Assembly (NCBI GenBank): GCA_963969595.1
Contig: OZ018417.1
Span: 18,664,501 to 18,728,500 of the forward strand
Direction of reading: 5' to 3'
Length of the DNA stretch: 64,000 nucleotides
From: Neckera pumila
Taxonomy: Eukaryota; Streptophyta; Bryopsida; Hypnales; Neckeraceae
The notes below the pieces were generated by a model. That model had not been told where the DNA came from, searched no databases, and was given only the letters and a program-made list of their open reading frames with translations. Of the stretch, positions 43,695-55,135 are shown piece after piece. The translations under genes and the position numbers were made by a program. The stretch's first letter is position 1. The number at the start of each line of letters is the position of its first letter.

Positions 43695-44980
43695 TGTCGT
43701 GTTGCAAATGTAGACATTATGTAGATTATGTATATATATATATATATATATGATTTAGATAGATTTTAATATTTGTTGCATTATAAAGAAGTTGACATCA
43801 TTTGAGGTGGCTTCATCTCATTCAATATTCTTCTTTGTGTTTTATTTAGATTATACTATGTTGAACTAGAGGGGGTTTTTTTGAGTCTCAAGAAATTAGG
43901 GTTCTAGTTTTTTTTTTACCTCTACTAGATATATGTAGATTTTAGTTCTTTATTCCGTAGATAGAGTGGATAGAGTGAAGTTAGAGATAAGTTAAGATAG
44001 AGATTGAGTGGAAAAGTAAAAGATAAAGAGATAGAGTGAAGTTAGAGTGAAGTTAAGGTGGGAAAAAGGTGATTTTTTTCATCTTCTCTCTCGTTGTGAG
44101 TTTAAGGGGGAATCCGAATGTTTGGAGGTTGTTGTTTTGTTATGTTTTGAGAAGGGGGTTTTCAAAAAATATTGGAGGAGTTGTGTATTATGATGTTGTG
44201 ATTGGAAGAGGTCTTTTCTTACTTGAATTGAAGTTGTGAGTGGAGATTTGTGCTAGTTTGAGTGGAGGAAGGTCTGCTGCCTCCCAATTGAAGGGGCTGA
44301 GACTTTGACCAACCATAGAAGACAGACAAATTTTTATTTTGCAATAAAATTTTGAAAAATTGTAGAAAATTCTGTTAGCTTTTCAAATAGCTATCATTTG
44401 TTGTATTTGGAGCATTTATGAGTGAGTTGTGAGTGTTGAAGTGAAAGAGGGTCTGCTGCCCTCACTTTTAGAGGCCGAAACTTTGGGCAATCATAGATAT
44501 TGGAGAGAGTATTTGAATGAATTGAAATTTGGTGAAAGTATAGAAAATTGTATTAACTTTACAAAGAGCTATCACTCATTCTATTTGGAGTTGTGAAGCA
44601 TTGGTGGCGTTCATTCAAAGTTTAGTTTTGAAATTGAAGTTGGAGTGAAGATTTGAAGTTGAAGTTGGAGGAGAATTTGTGTGTTGTGGCTTGTGGCTTG
44701 TCTTTTATTGTAAACTTTTGTTGTTGCGGGCAGCTTGGGTTAAACCAATGCTTAGCCTCGTTTTGTGTTTGTGGAGACGGTGGGATTTAATCACCCACAT
44801 GGTCGAATCTGTTTGTTCTCACGGTGAAAGCTAAAGCCTAGTTAGAGCTGGTCACCGGGAGTTTGAAGTTTAGGAGCCCATCATCCGGACGGCATCTCGT
44901 GTTATATCGTCCCGTTTTACCCGTCCGAGATTCGTGGTTCTTATTACCTACCTGACCGAATCCTGACTTGTTTAGAGCCA
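43695..44980 (+). repeat. E1 3' LTR, lacking its last ~160 bp
   Basis: 1,286 bp matching 22,868-24,143. It stops at TTTAGAGCCA and is joined directly to an inverted LTR copy, so the normal CA terminus is missing here. Confidence 0.9.
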
Positions 44981-46405
44981 AGAGGAGCGCGCTTTGGGAA
45001 TACGCAAAGTATCTGGCTGCAACTGGAACTAGTTAGTCATTGATTTCAAATAATCTTCAAGTCTTCTAGTCTTCAATCTTCTCTTCATTCTTCGGCCTTC
45101 AAACTCCTCCTCATTGGCCTATCCTGTGTTGGCTCTAAATGGATCAGGATTCGGTCAGGTAGGTAATAAAAACCACGAATCTCGGACGGGTAAAACGGGA
45201 CGATATAACACGAGATGCCGTCCGGATGATGGGCTCCTAAACTTCAAACTCCCGGTGACCAGCTCTAACTAGGCTTTAGCTTTCACCGTGAGAACAAACA
45301 GATTCGACCATGTGGGTGATTAAATCCCACCGTCTCCACAAACACAAAACGAGGCTAAGCATTGGTTTAACCCAAGCTGCCCGCAACAACAAAAGTTTAC
45401 AATAAAAGACAAGCCACAAGCCACAACATACAAATTCTCCTCCAACTTCAACTTCAAATCTTCACTCCAACTTCAATTTCAAAACTAAACTTTGAATGAA
45501 CGCCACCAATGCTTCACAACTCCAAATAGAATGAGTGATAGCTCTTTGTAAAGTTAATACAATTTTCTATACTTTCACCAAATTTCAATTCATTCAAATA
45601 CTCTCTCCAATATCTATGATTGCCCAAAGTTTCGGCCTCTAAAAGTGAGGGCAGCAGACCCTCTTTCACTTCAACACTCACAACTCACTCATAAATGCTC
45701 CAAATACAACAAATGATAGCTATTTGAAAAGCTAACAGAATTTTCTACAATTTTTCAAAATTTTATTGCAAAATAAAAATTTGTCTGTCTTCTATGGTTG
45801 GTCAAAGTCTCAGCCCCTTCAATTGGGAGGCAGCAGACCTTCCTCCACTCAAACTAGCACAAATCTCCACTCACAACTTCAATTCAAGTAAGAAAAGACC
45901 TCTTCCAATCACAACATCATAATACACAACTCCTCCAATATTTTTTGAAAACCCCCTTCTCAAAACATAACAAAACAACAACCTCCAAACATTCGGATTC
46001 CCCCTTAAACTCACAACGAGAGAGAAGATGAAAAAAATCACCTTTTTCCCACCTTAACTTCACTCTAACTTCACTCTATCTCTTTATCTTTTACTTTTCC
46101 ACTCAATCTCTATCTTAACTTATCTCTAACTTCACTCTATCCACTCTATCTACGGAATAAAGAACTAAAATCTACATATATCTAGTAGAGGTAAAAAAAA
46201 AACTAGAACCCTAATTTCTTGAGACTCAAAAAAACCCCCTCTAGTTCAACATAGTATAATCTAAATAAAACACAAAGAAGAATATTGAATGAGATGAAGC
46301 CACCTCAAATGATGTCAACTTCTTTATAATGCAACAAATATTAAAATCTATCTAAATCATATATATATACATAATCTACATAATGTCTACATTTGCAACA
46401 CGACA
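44981..46405 (-). repeat. Inverted E1 LTR copy next to the 3' LTR
   Basis: 1,425 bp, equal to the reverse complement of the complete 1,435-bp LTR minus its last 10 bases. It ends CAACACGACA. It also lacks the (TA)n expansion of the adjacent 3' LTR, so it is not simply a fresh copy of it. The 3' LTR and this copy form a palindrome of about 2.7 kb around a roughly 160-bp spacer. Confidence 0.93.
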
Positions 46406-47770
46406 ACGTCAATGTAGACAACCGCATTTCACCATGAATACCTCTTGCAATGTATAGTATGATGTTAATATGGACAGTCACACGCGTCTCACATAATGCA
46501 CATATGCATTTCATAATGTCCAATAACATGTCATACACGTATATAGTATATTGTACACAATACACAATATGCCAAATATAATATGCCATACACAATACAT
46601 CATATATCTTACACCATACAAACTATACCATATTGAAAGAAGCTCACTTTACAGACTTCCACATCATATAAATTGACTATTTTTAGAATTCCTTTCAATA
46701 GTAGCTACTAGTCTATTAGAACACCATTTGTTCCAAATTTCAGCTCCAAATTTTCTTTTTAAGGTACTAAATGGTACTAAAAAATTTCAAATTGCCAAAT
46801 TGGCAAATATGATATAAAATTGGGGGCTATTTTTGTCCAATAACTTTTTTTTTTTAATTTCAAAAAATTAGACAAGGTCACAAGGTGTATAATAGTCATG
46901 ATTACCTTATCTATAAAGTTTGAGTCATTTAGATCTAAAATGCAAAAGTTATGGAAAAAAACAAATCAATATTCAAGGTGGTGACACTATGACCTTGAGT
47001 GTGATGTAAAAAAGTATAGATGTTTTTTTGCAATCACCTTTTGTATTCTATTACGGAGTACCTTTTTTATATAAAAAATATATCAAAATCTCCCAATAAT
47101 TGTAGTTCTATTATTGTGAACAGTTGACACAAAATCATTGTGCAAGCATAATTTTGTCAAATAACCTTTGGCAATTTTTTTATGTATGGGTGATTGCAAA
47201 AAAGAGTGTTTGATTTTGACATTTTGTCACACCTAGGCAAAATTGGAGTTGTCTTTTGCTACAATTTTTGAGTTATAAAGTTTAAAATTCAAGTTTTCTA
47301 AGTTGTTACACTTTGAATTTAAGGATTTTGACTATTGAGTGGTTTAAATTAATGATTTTTTGCTAAAATTTCTATGGTATATTTCTATAGTAGGCACACA
47401 TGTTCCTTCCAAAGGGCATCTAAAAATACATTATTTTATATCTTCTGCATTTGAGCAATAGACCCCTTTGAGCATGCACTTGTAAACAATAGAAATGGTA
47501 TTAACCTCATTTTTTGGTTGAAAATCATCGTTAGCAAGCCCTTCCAATTGGCTAATTTTTAGTTTTTTTAATAACTAGTTTTTTTATTTTTGACAAATTA
47601 AAACATCAAAGTATATTTTTTTTTGCTACAATTCTATGTCCGAGAATAATGTAAACTCTAGACATGGCAATTCACTAGGCATTTCAGAAATCATGCATAT
47701 ATTTTACGTAAGCAATCCTAAACACGGTAGTGATGGCAAACGCATGTCATGCTCATTATCAGGCACTATT
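46406..47770. other. Intergenic with fragments of the GGGTGATTGCA family
   Basis: 46,620-47,033 is an inverted partial copy (GAAGCTCACTTTxxxGACTTCCACATCATAT ... TTGCAATCACC). 47,188 to about 47,650 starts GGGTGATTGCAAAAAAG and follows copy 1 (20,463) through TTCTATAGTAGG and AAATTAAAACATCAAAGTA. Neither has two clear ends. No gene. Confidence 0.55.
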
Positions 47771-48858
47771 GGGTGAATGCACGAAAAACTTCTACTATCT
47801 GTTGCATTTTGTCACACCCTCATTTTTTATTTCTTTTTGGCCATAACTTTTGTTTTTTAGCTCCAAATGACTCAAAATTTATAGTAAAGCTACTCATAAT
47901 CATTATACACCTTATCTAATTTTTTTGTAATTTTCAAAAATAATTTACCATTTTTAAACAACCTCAATAATTTCTCACAATGGGTGATTTAGGGTTTTTT
48001 TGCACTTTTTTTTTAATACCAAAAAAACAAATTTTGAGCTGAAATTTGGAGAGAATGTTCTTCTAGTAGACTTTTAGCTAAAGTCCAAAGGATTTTTAAA
48101 AATAATTATTTTTATGTGGTGTACAAGTCCACAAAGAGAGCTCTTTTCTACATTTTTTTTCAAAGTTATAAAACATTATTTTGGTGCTTTTTTTGGTCAA
48201 AATCCATCACCAAAAAGTTTTCTCAAATGATCAATATTTTGACTTTTTAAAAAAAAATCCTATTTTTTACAAATTAAAATGTCAAAAGTGGTATTTTCTT
48301 CATTAGAATTTTGGACATAGAATTCACCCTAAAATCGGTGAAGAAATTACCACTTTTGACATTTTAATTTGTAAAAAATAGGATTTTTTTTTAAAAAGTC
48401 TCAAAATTGATCATTTGAGAAAACTTTTTGGTGATGGATTTTGACCAAAAAAAGCACCAAAATAATGTTTCATAACTTTGGAAAAAAATGTAGAAAGGAG
48501 CTCTCTTTGTGGACTTGTACACCACATAAAAATAATTACTTTTAAAAATCCTTTAAACTTTGGCTATAAGTCTACTAGAAGAATATTCTCTCCAAATTTC
48601 AGCTCAAAATTTGTTTTTTTGGGTTAAAAAAAGTGCAGAAATCCCTAAATCACCCATTGTGAGAAATTATTGGGGCTATTTAAAAATGGTAAATTATTTT
48701 TTTAAATTTCCAAAAAAATAGGCAAGGTGTATAATGGTTATGAGTAGCATTTCTATAAATTTTGAGTCATTTGAAGCTAAGACAAAAAAGTTATGGCTAA
48801 AAATAAAATAATAAACGAGGGTGTGACAAAATGCTTTAAGTGTTTCGTACATTCACTC
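47771..48858. repeat. 1.09-kb near-perfect inverted repeat
   Basis: Left arm 47,771 to about 48,306 and right arm about 48,325-48,858 mirror each other over their full length. Outer ends are GGGTGAATGCACGAAA and TTTCGTACATTCAC. Paired landmarks are: GAGAGCTCTTTTCTACATTT with AAATGTAGAAAGGAGCTCTC; ATCCATCACCAAAAAGTTTTC with its mirror; and GTCAAAAGTGGTA with TACCACTTTTGAC at the tip. The sequence belongs to the GGGTGATTGCA family by its ends and inner words. No ORF. Confidence 0.9.
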
Positions 48859-49465
48859 TACTATCTTTGTCCCTTGATGAATTTTTGGAAGACATTGGTA
48901 TTCTTCAAAGAAATATAGAGGTAGACAACCCACTCTATTCTCTTGATATCCTGCTAGACATCTACGTGCTGTTCCACAAAAATGTGATTGTTGTGTTTTA
49001 AATATCCCATATGATTTGTCTTCTCTCCTACCATCCCACTGGTATGAAGAGCTCATCTTCTCCACTCTATATAATCATGTCAAGTGACTTTTTAAGCCAT
49101 GTGAGGACTGCTATTATATAAGACTGCATTTCAAAACATTGAAGTATTCTTTTGGTGGTACTTTAGGTGAATGACCTCCTTATAGAGTTGTTACAACTTA
49201 CCAATTTTTGTCAAATAAGAAATAACAAATATCAAAGGCATTGAAAAGGGGCATCCTACCTATCTACTATTGCAAAAGCAATCCTTTTGGTCCAATCTAA
49301 TGGCTGAGATCTTGTCAATTATTTGTGATATTTTTCTAAAAGCAACTTGACAGACTCTTGACCATAGTTTGGATTTCTATTTTTGGCCGACCCAAACTAC
49401 AGTCAAGAGTCCATCGCCATGTACACATCTGGCTTCTATAATGGCAGTTTTGAGGATGATGGACT
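48859..49465. other. Intergenic
   Basis: No supported gene. A 70-codon minus-strand frame at 48,853-49,065 has no recognisable feature. Confidence 0.5.
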
Positions 49466-50200
49466 AGGTGATTGCATGAAACAATTGTACTATTTTCTAT
49501 CACATGTTGCATACTTATTAGTTTTTTGGCTATAACATTTGTGTTTTGACTTTAAATGACTCAAAATTCATAGACAAGGTACTTATGGCTAGTATACTCT
49601 TTGTTTAATTTTTTGAAACTTTTCTAAAATGTCTTATAATTTGATAATAGCCCCCAATTTTATGTTGCACTTGCCAATTTTGGGGATATTAGAACTATTT
49701 AGTATCCAAAAAAATGAATTTGGAGCTGAAATTTAGAAGATATTAGTCTTCTAGTAGACTTGTAGCTACTGTTCAGATCTATTCTAAGAATATTTAGTTT
49801 TATGTGGTATAGAAGTCCACAAAGTGAGCTTCCTTTAGCTTACATTTTGAAAGATATAAAACATATTTTGGATGATTTCTTTAGTGAATGACCATCTCCA
49901 TAGAGTTGTTTGTAATGGCCAATTTTTATTTTATATATTTAAATTCTTTTTCTATTTTTAACTAATTTAAGCATCAAAGTACATCTATTTCTTGAATTTT
50001 GGCATTTTTCTAATTCTCCTACTAAGAGAATTTTCCTAGGCTTTTCCTTTGGTGGATATCTTCATCGTAAAGGTGTATAAATTAGCCATATTTTCTTAAT
50101 TATTTTTAAATTATTTTTCTAATTTTAAAGTACTCCAAACAAAATAATGAGTATTGTTGCAAAACACAACAAAATTGACAAGTGCTTCGTGCAATCACCC
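49466..50200. mobile_element. GGGTGATTGCA-family element with a 4-bp target duplication, copy 2
   Basis: 735 bp. It begins AGGTGATTGCATGAAA and ends CGTGCAATCACCC. GACT flanks it on both sides (49,462-49,465 and 50,201-50,204). The interior shares GGAGCTGAAATTT, CTTCTAGTAGACTTGTAGCTA and GTCCACAAAGTGAGCT with the inverted repeat at 47,771-48,858. Confidence 0.75.
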
Positions 50201-50598
50201 GACTTTGAATTGTGCCTCCCAATGTGAAGGGTCGAGAGGCCAAATTCCTAATTTCTTGAAATCTTGATTTGTCAAAATTGACAAATAGACTCTCAACCTT
50301 TGGCCGTAGTGTGAAGTGCCCCCAAGGCTCCAAGAATATTTTTGACCTTTGGCCGGAGTGTGAAGTGCTCCGAAAGCTACAAGAATATTGTACATCTCAC
50401 AATGAAGTTGCTTTGATCAAGAGCGAGAAGAGTGCGTGACTTTAGGGAGTAAGTGAAGGAGGTAGGAATGGCAGGCAGGGCCACACGGAGTTTTGTTTTA
50501 GCCAGGGTTATCACACCGGACAAGTCGCCCGCCTGCCCGCTTGTCCGTCCGGTTGAGGTTCCGCCCGTCCGATATAGTCAACATATAGTTGACTTTAT

Positions 50599-50720
50599 CC
50601 TTAAGTCCCCGCCCTGTCTTTATATCCACGCCCTTAAGTCCACGCCCTGTCTTTAAGTCCACGCCCTTAAGCCCACGCCCAGTCCTTTAAGTCCCCACCC
50701 AATCCTTTAAGTCCCCGCTC
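50599..50720. repeat. GC-rich tandem repeat, AAGTCCxCGCCC units
   Basis: Six or seven units of TTAAGTCC(C/A)CGCCC(T/A)GTC(T/C)T, about 18-22 bases each, with substitutions. It sits in a GC-rich island (50,450-50,870) that also holds several CCGTCCG words. No coding sequence recognised. Confidence 0.75.
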
Positions 50721-50884
50721 AGTCGCCCAGCTCCATGGTTTCGATTTCTGTGCAAATCGGCACGGACCATTTGTCCGTCCAATCCAGTTCGCCCGTCCGT
50801 CCGGGACGTCAGGGGACCCTGGAACGCTGGAACGCACGATGTGACAACCTTGGTTTTAGTCGAATGTTAACGGCAACACCCGTC

Positions 50885-51370
50885 AAATTAGGCTAGATTT
50901 CTGCAGATCCGGATGTGCATTACAAGGTTTTCCAAGTCAAAGAATGAAGTTGGTTCCATCCAGTCAGCTGATCGAACAGATCCAACTGACCACCTTCAAT
51001 ATTTGCATACAACCGATATTTCGTTAAACTGGCGGCACTCCATAAACTTTGGCACTTTCACGTTGAGCTAGACCGTGCTGTCTGAAATCCATACCTGTGA
51101 GATCTAAATGAATGGATAAATGGCGTATGGAATCCCGCCATTTCAACGAAATTTCCCATATTTCGAATCTTTCGAGGCATACAGTACATCCGATTGATCG
51201 AGCCCAGGATGCTGCACAAGGCTAGGGATGGAAATTGAAGAATAAAAACGATGGATTGCGAAGTTTGTCTCAGCCAAAGAGATCGAGGATGGTTTCGGAA
51301 ATATTCGGAAGGACGTTTCCAGCGGATCGACAACACTTCGGTCCTTGAGGTGGCTGGACTTTGCATGAAG
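50885..51370 (+). repeat. Dispersed repeat, copy 2, carrying a MITE
   Basis: Matches 14,455-14,880 in block order. A MITE of about 143 bp (51,015-51,157) interrupts it, and the flanking blocks resume afterwards. Confidence 0.5.
51015..51157. mobile_element. GGGCAATTT MITE family, diverged copy 3
   Basis: Left end ATTTCGTTAAACTGGCGGCA, right end CCGCCATTTCAACGAAATTT followed by CCC. Inner words CTTTGGCACTTTCACG and GGCGTATGGAATCCCGCC follow the pattern of copies 1 and 2. Confidence 0.6.
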
Positions 51371-51760
51371 CTAGCTAGTCGCACTATCTGAAATAATGCG
51401 TGAGTTTTAGGCTGAAATAATGCGTTTTAGGCTGATCAAATTACTAGTCGAGTTGCTAATCGAGTCATCTTATGAATCAATCTGATATTTCCCTTCAAGT
51501 ATGAATCGAATCAAACCATGACTGTTTCTTTTATAATGTTATAAAAGAAATTTTCACAAAATGAGATTTTTTGAGATATGCGATTTTTGGAATTTGAACC
51601 TCAAGGCTCAAGCTGTTTGAACGCAAAGAACTGAACTGTTTCACAATTTTCATCGCTTCCTTTTATTAACTCAGGTGGAGGCGTCACCCAGAAAAGCATA
51701 TCTAATATACCAGTGATATGAATTTTGGGTCCTCTAGAGGTATGACTCAAAAAAACCACT

Positions 51761-52750
51761 GACCCCTATTCTAGAGGCTAGGCATATAATTAGGACCAGT
51801 GCTTTTTGAAACTGCCTTAACCCCTAAAGTCTCCAAGGCCCATTTTCTATCAAAAATCACTCAAAACTGTTACTTTTGTTGCGTTCATCCAAGAAGTTAG
51901 AAAAAATATATTTTTTTAGAATCTAACCACAAGATCTTATACTACACTTTTTTCAAATAATGTGGTTAAAATTTCATGATGTTTGACCATACGGATGATG
52001 TTTGATGTTTCAGCATTCAAAGTGAAAGAGAAAGTTTTTTTAGTAAGATGCTTTGATTGCCCACAAAACAAGAAACTCTATAACTTTCACATCACTAATC
52101 CAAATGGAATGAATCAAATGTTTGATGTTTTAGCATTCAAAGTGAAAGAAAAAGTTTTTTTCAATAAGATGCTTTGATTGCCCGCAAAACAAGAAACTCT
52201 ATAACTTTCAGATCGCTAATCCAAATGGAATGAAATAAAGCTTCCTATTTAGACAAAAATATAATCTATTAGAAAAAAATAATTAAATTTTTTTTTTAAA
52301 ATTTTTGTGGATTTTTTTTGCGGCCCGGTCTCCCTCCTTTTGAGGTTATTGTAGCATAACTTTTGCTCCCCGGCACCAATTGAAATAAAAATTACATTCC
52401 CACAAAGCTAATAAGTTTTTAAATCTTATGGAAAAGTTTTAGAAAGTTTCACCAAAAATTGAGTTTTTCTATCTTATGGGAAAGTTTCAGAAAGTTTCAC
52501 CAAAAATTGAGCTCATAGGAACTTGCCCAAAATTCATTTTGTCCCCCGTAAGAACAATGGGACTTTAGGGGTTAAATGTACAAAACCATGTGCATTTTTT
52601 GGTTGTTACAAACAAAATTTTCACAAGATACAGTTGACCCCTATTCTAGAGGCTAGGCATAAAATAAGGACCAGTGCTTTTTGAAACTGCCTTAAATGTA
52701 CAAAACTATGTGCATTTTTTGGTTGTTACAAACCAAATTTTCACAAAATA
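51761..52750. repeat. 120-bp tandem duplication, one copy interrupted by a TTAA element
   Basis: The unit GACCCCTATTCTAGAGGCTA...TTTTGAAACTGCCTTAAATGTACAAAAC... occurs twice (from 51,761 and from 52,636). The first unit contains the 755-bp insertion (element plus one TTAA). The second is uninterrupted. Confidence 0.88.
51821..52571. mobile_element. TTAA-flanked piggyBac-like MITE, copy B, with empty-site evidence
   Basis: 751 bp between TTAA (51,817-51,820) and TTAA (52,572-52,575). Ends are CCCCTAAAGTCTCC and, from the right, CCCCTAAAGTCCCATTG. In the neighbouring tandem copy the same site reads CTGCC-TTAA-ATGTAC once (52,692-52,695), which shows that TTAA is the duplicated target. Internally it aligns with copy A in inverted orientation (GTCCCCCGTAAGAACAATGGG). 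No transposase. Confidence 0.88.
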
Positions 52751-53603
52751 CAGTTTGAAGTATACTGTCATTTTTGGAGTTTGAACTGCAATCATTTTGA
52801 AAACCAAAAACTTCTATTATTTTACAAGTTTACCAAGTTATTCTAACTTCGTTTGCAAATTCTTTGTCTTCGCATGAAGAACATTTGAGGACTAAAATTC
52901 AAGGTTAGCTATTTATCTATTCAAATTCTGAAAGTACAAAATTCTGAGGAGGATGGATCTGCACAACTTATGTTTGATGAGGAAACACAAACCATGCGTG
53001 CAAGTTGTAATTACAGTGTAACCATCAACAGTTCAAAAAATTGCCTCACGAAATTGTGACCCTCAAGTGCACAAAACTGTCAAACTGGGGGTGATATAGG
53101 TCTCGCTGTAAGACGGGCATCGTAAAAGGTTCTTGATACTTTGCCATTTAAACATATATGGCGATCTCTCCTTCAGCCCCATTGTAGGTTATTTTCTGGT
53201 TAGGCAAATAATATGTATGAAAGCATACCTTTGTCACGACGAAATTCCATGTCAAGCTTACAGAAGTAGTGAGGGATTTTATCTCCAAAATGAATCTAAG
53301 TTTTCAAGTTATTGAACACAATTTCAAGGATTTAATGACTTGTTCAATCCTACTCATTCCACGATTTTAAATAACGCTACGCGACAGACAACATTCTAAG
53401 GAACAAGGTATCATGCTCTCCAGACCCAATACCTGGTTGCCACCTCTACTCAAATGAGCTCCAGTTAGATTACGCGAGCTTCCCAAAGTGTCATGAAAAC
53501 TCCCAAACTATCAGGCATTGGGTGAAGCAGAGATGCGTGTACAATTACAACGGGTGGTGATGAGGTTCTAGAACTAGCACGTGCATGCATAACACAATCA
53601 AAC
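52751..53603. other. Intergenic
   Basis: No supported gene, RNA or repeat. Confidence 0.5.
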
Positions 53604-53802
53604 GTCAATTTCGTGAAATTGGCCGTTTTCCATGTGCTATTTTGACATTTATATGAGCTTCTTATGCCTGGAGATATGCAAAGTAATATGCACATTGCAA
53701 TCATCCATAACAGTATACACCGTTAAACTAGGGTTTCCATGTTTCCACCCCCACCGCCCTCCCGGCTCGAGGGTCTACTGTGCCATTTTAATGGACTTGC
53801 AC
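53604..53802. mobile_element. GGGCAATTT MITE family, diverged copy 4
   Basis: Left GTCAATTTCGTGAAATTGGC and right TGCCATTTTAATGGACTTGCAC are imperfect inverted ends of the family. The interior is otherwise unrelated, so this is the least certain copy. Confidence 0.45.
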
Positions 53803-55135
53803 AATTTAAGATTTGTTTTGTTTTGTTAATATCACAAATTTAACAGACATAGCAGTCCCTTTGAAAACTGAATCTGACCGTGGGTATTACCACGTTAACC
53901 AACTTTCTCCGAGTTAAGCAAAGTCGCCTTCACGGATGAACCTTAATTGTTAACACCTTTGCATAACCAAATTACAAATTATTCTACAGCTTTTCAAAAG
54001 GGTGATGGCACTTGGATGAGCACATTGAACCAAAGGTGTCATCATCACTGGAGCCATAGTAGAGTAATTTGCAAAAAAGTTCACAGCCCTTGAAGGATGT
54101 CCAGTTAAGCTTACGTTAAGCTTACGTTAAGTTAAGCTCTCTGAGCTGCAGTCATCCTTCAGGGAAGAAAGGATTTTCCAATATAGACTCTAGGCACAGA
54201 AAATATAATCGAGCTTACTAGCTATGGTAGTGACTCAATGATTGAATCATTGCAGTCTGAGCAAAATTATTCTTTTCCACCGACTAGGACAGAGATCATC
54301 AACATATATGATTGCGAGAGCAATAATTTAACTGATGCTCGTTCCTATATTCCGACAAGCATGCAGTTCCAATGCTTTCCAGATAAAGTTTCGAACGACC
54401 AGGTGCTCCGTATCAAAGCTTTTCCTGCAGAACTGTGCAGAACCGTATAAGGACAATGTTCAGAGCATTTATTTTAGAGGTGTGAGTGACCGATTAGATA
54501 CCCTCAGTTTTTCAGAAACATGTCAGAACTACAGAGTCTGAAAACAAAAGCACAGAAATCAACATATCCAAAGTTTGCCCAAATGGACACTAATGACGGC
54601 TCAATTACTTAATTATGGAGTTTACTAACAACGAGAGAATCTTTTTTAAGGCACAAATGAGATCTATGATATTTTGGATTATAGAATCCACAACTCCTAC
54701 AAATAAAGGCTCTAAAAATTAGAGTCAAAAACACTCACAAAGGGTTGACTTCTCAATTCAGTCAGCTTTGCGAGGTAAGAAATACAGAAGCGTGGTTGAG
54801 ATTCACGTGTGGAACCACATACGCTTCATTCATGAAGCAGCTATTCTACTAGCGCTGTGTCTGCACTGCTAGAAATTAACAACAACCAATTATCGTAATT
54901 CTCCTTTACGCCCTAACCAAAGCCAAAGTCCTATTCCAAAAACAGGAGTACTAAAGTTCGACTCCCTGCAGTGGAAACTAAGGTCACCTTAACTATCCTT
55001 CTACCAACAATGGATTGCAGACATGAAAGCCTGTGAAGCAAAGTTAATTATCAATGCCAGACCTGTTCGTTCTATCTACCTGTCTATATATGTACACACA
55101 CTATCAGCTAGACTGTGTGCCTGAGAAGAGCATGA
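53803..55135. other. Intergenic and 3' flank of the HMA gene
   Basis: A small tandem TTAAGCTTACG repeat lies at 54,107-54,137. Overlapping open frames at 54,238-54,541 (70 and 68 codons) have no recognisable motif and I do not call them. Confidence 0.5.

Larger units (their letters stand above)
22868..44980 (+). mobile_element. E1: degenerate Ty3/gypsy LTR retrotransposon, split by E2
   Basis: Order on the + strand is LTR, primer-binding site, gag, protease, RT, RNase H, integrase, LTR, which is the Ty3/gypsy order. Without the inserted E2 (27,944-41,151 plus its duplication) it is about 8.9 kb. The coding region has many in-frame stops and at least four frameshifts. No chromodomain was seen after integrase; instead there is an acidic tail. 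The motif style of the RT, protease and integrase (for example DHGSEINIMS, TNSVAHMQ, FLDDIPIKG) differs strongly from E2, so the two belong to separate lineages. Confidence 0.93.

Noticed and set aside
22691..46410. Target duplication for the whole retroelement complex
   Set aside because: The 5 bases left of 22,696 (AATGT) and right of 46,405 (ACGTC) do not match, so no outer duplication can be claimed.
47731..47745. GTAGTG as the right end of the CACTA-like element starting at 21,209
   Set aside because: The reverse complement (CACTACCGTGTT) does not match the left end beyond CACTAC, and the flanking triplets differ (ATA versus ATG).
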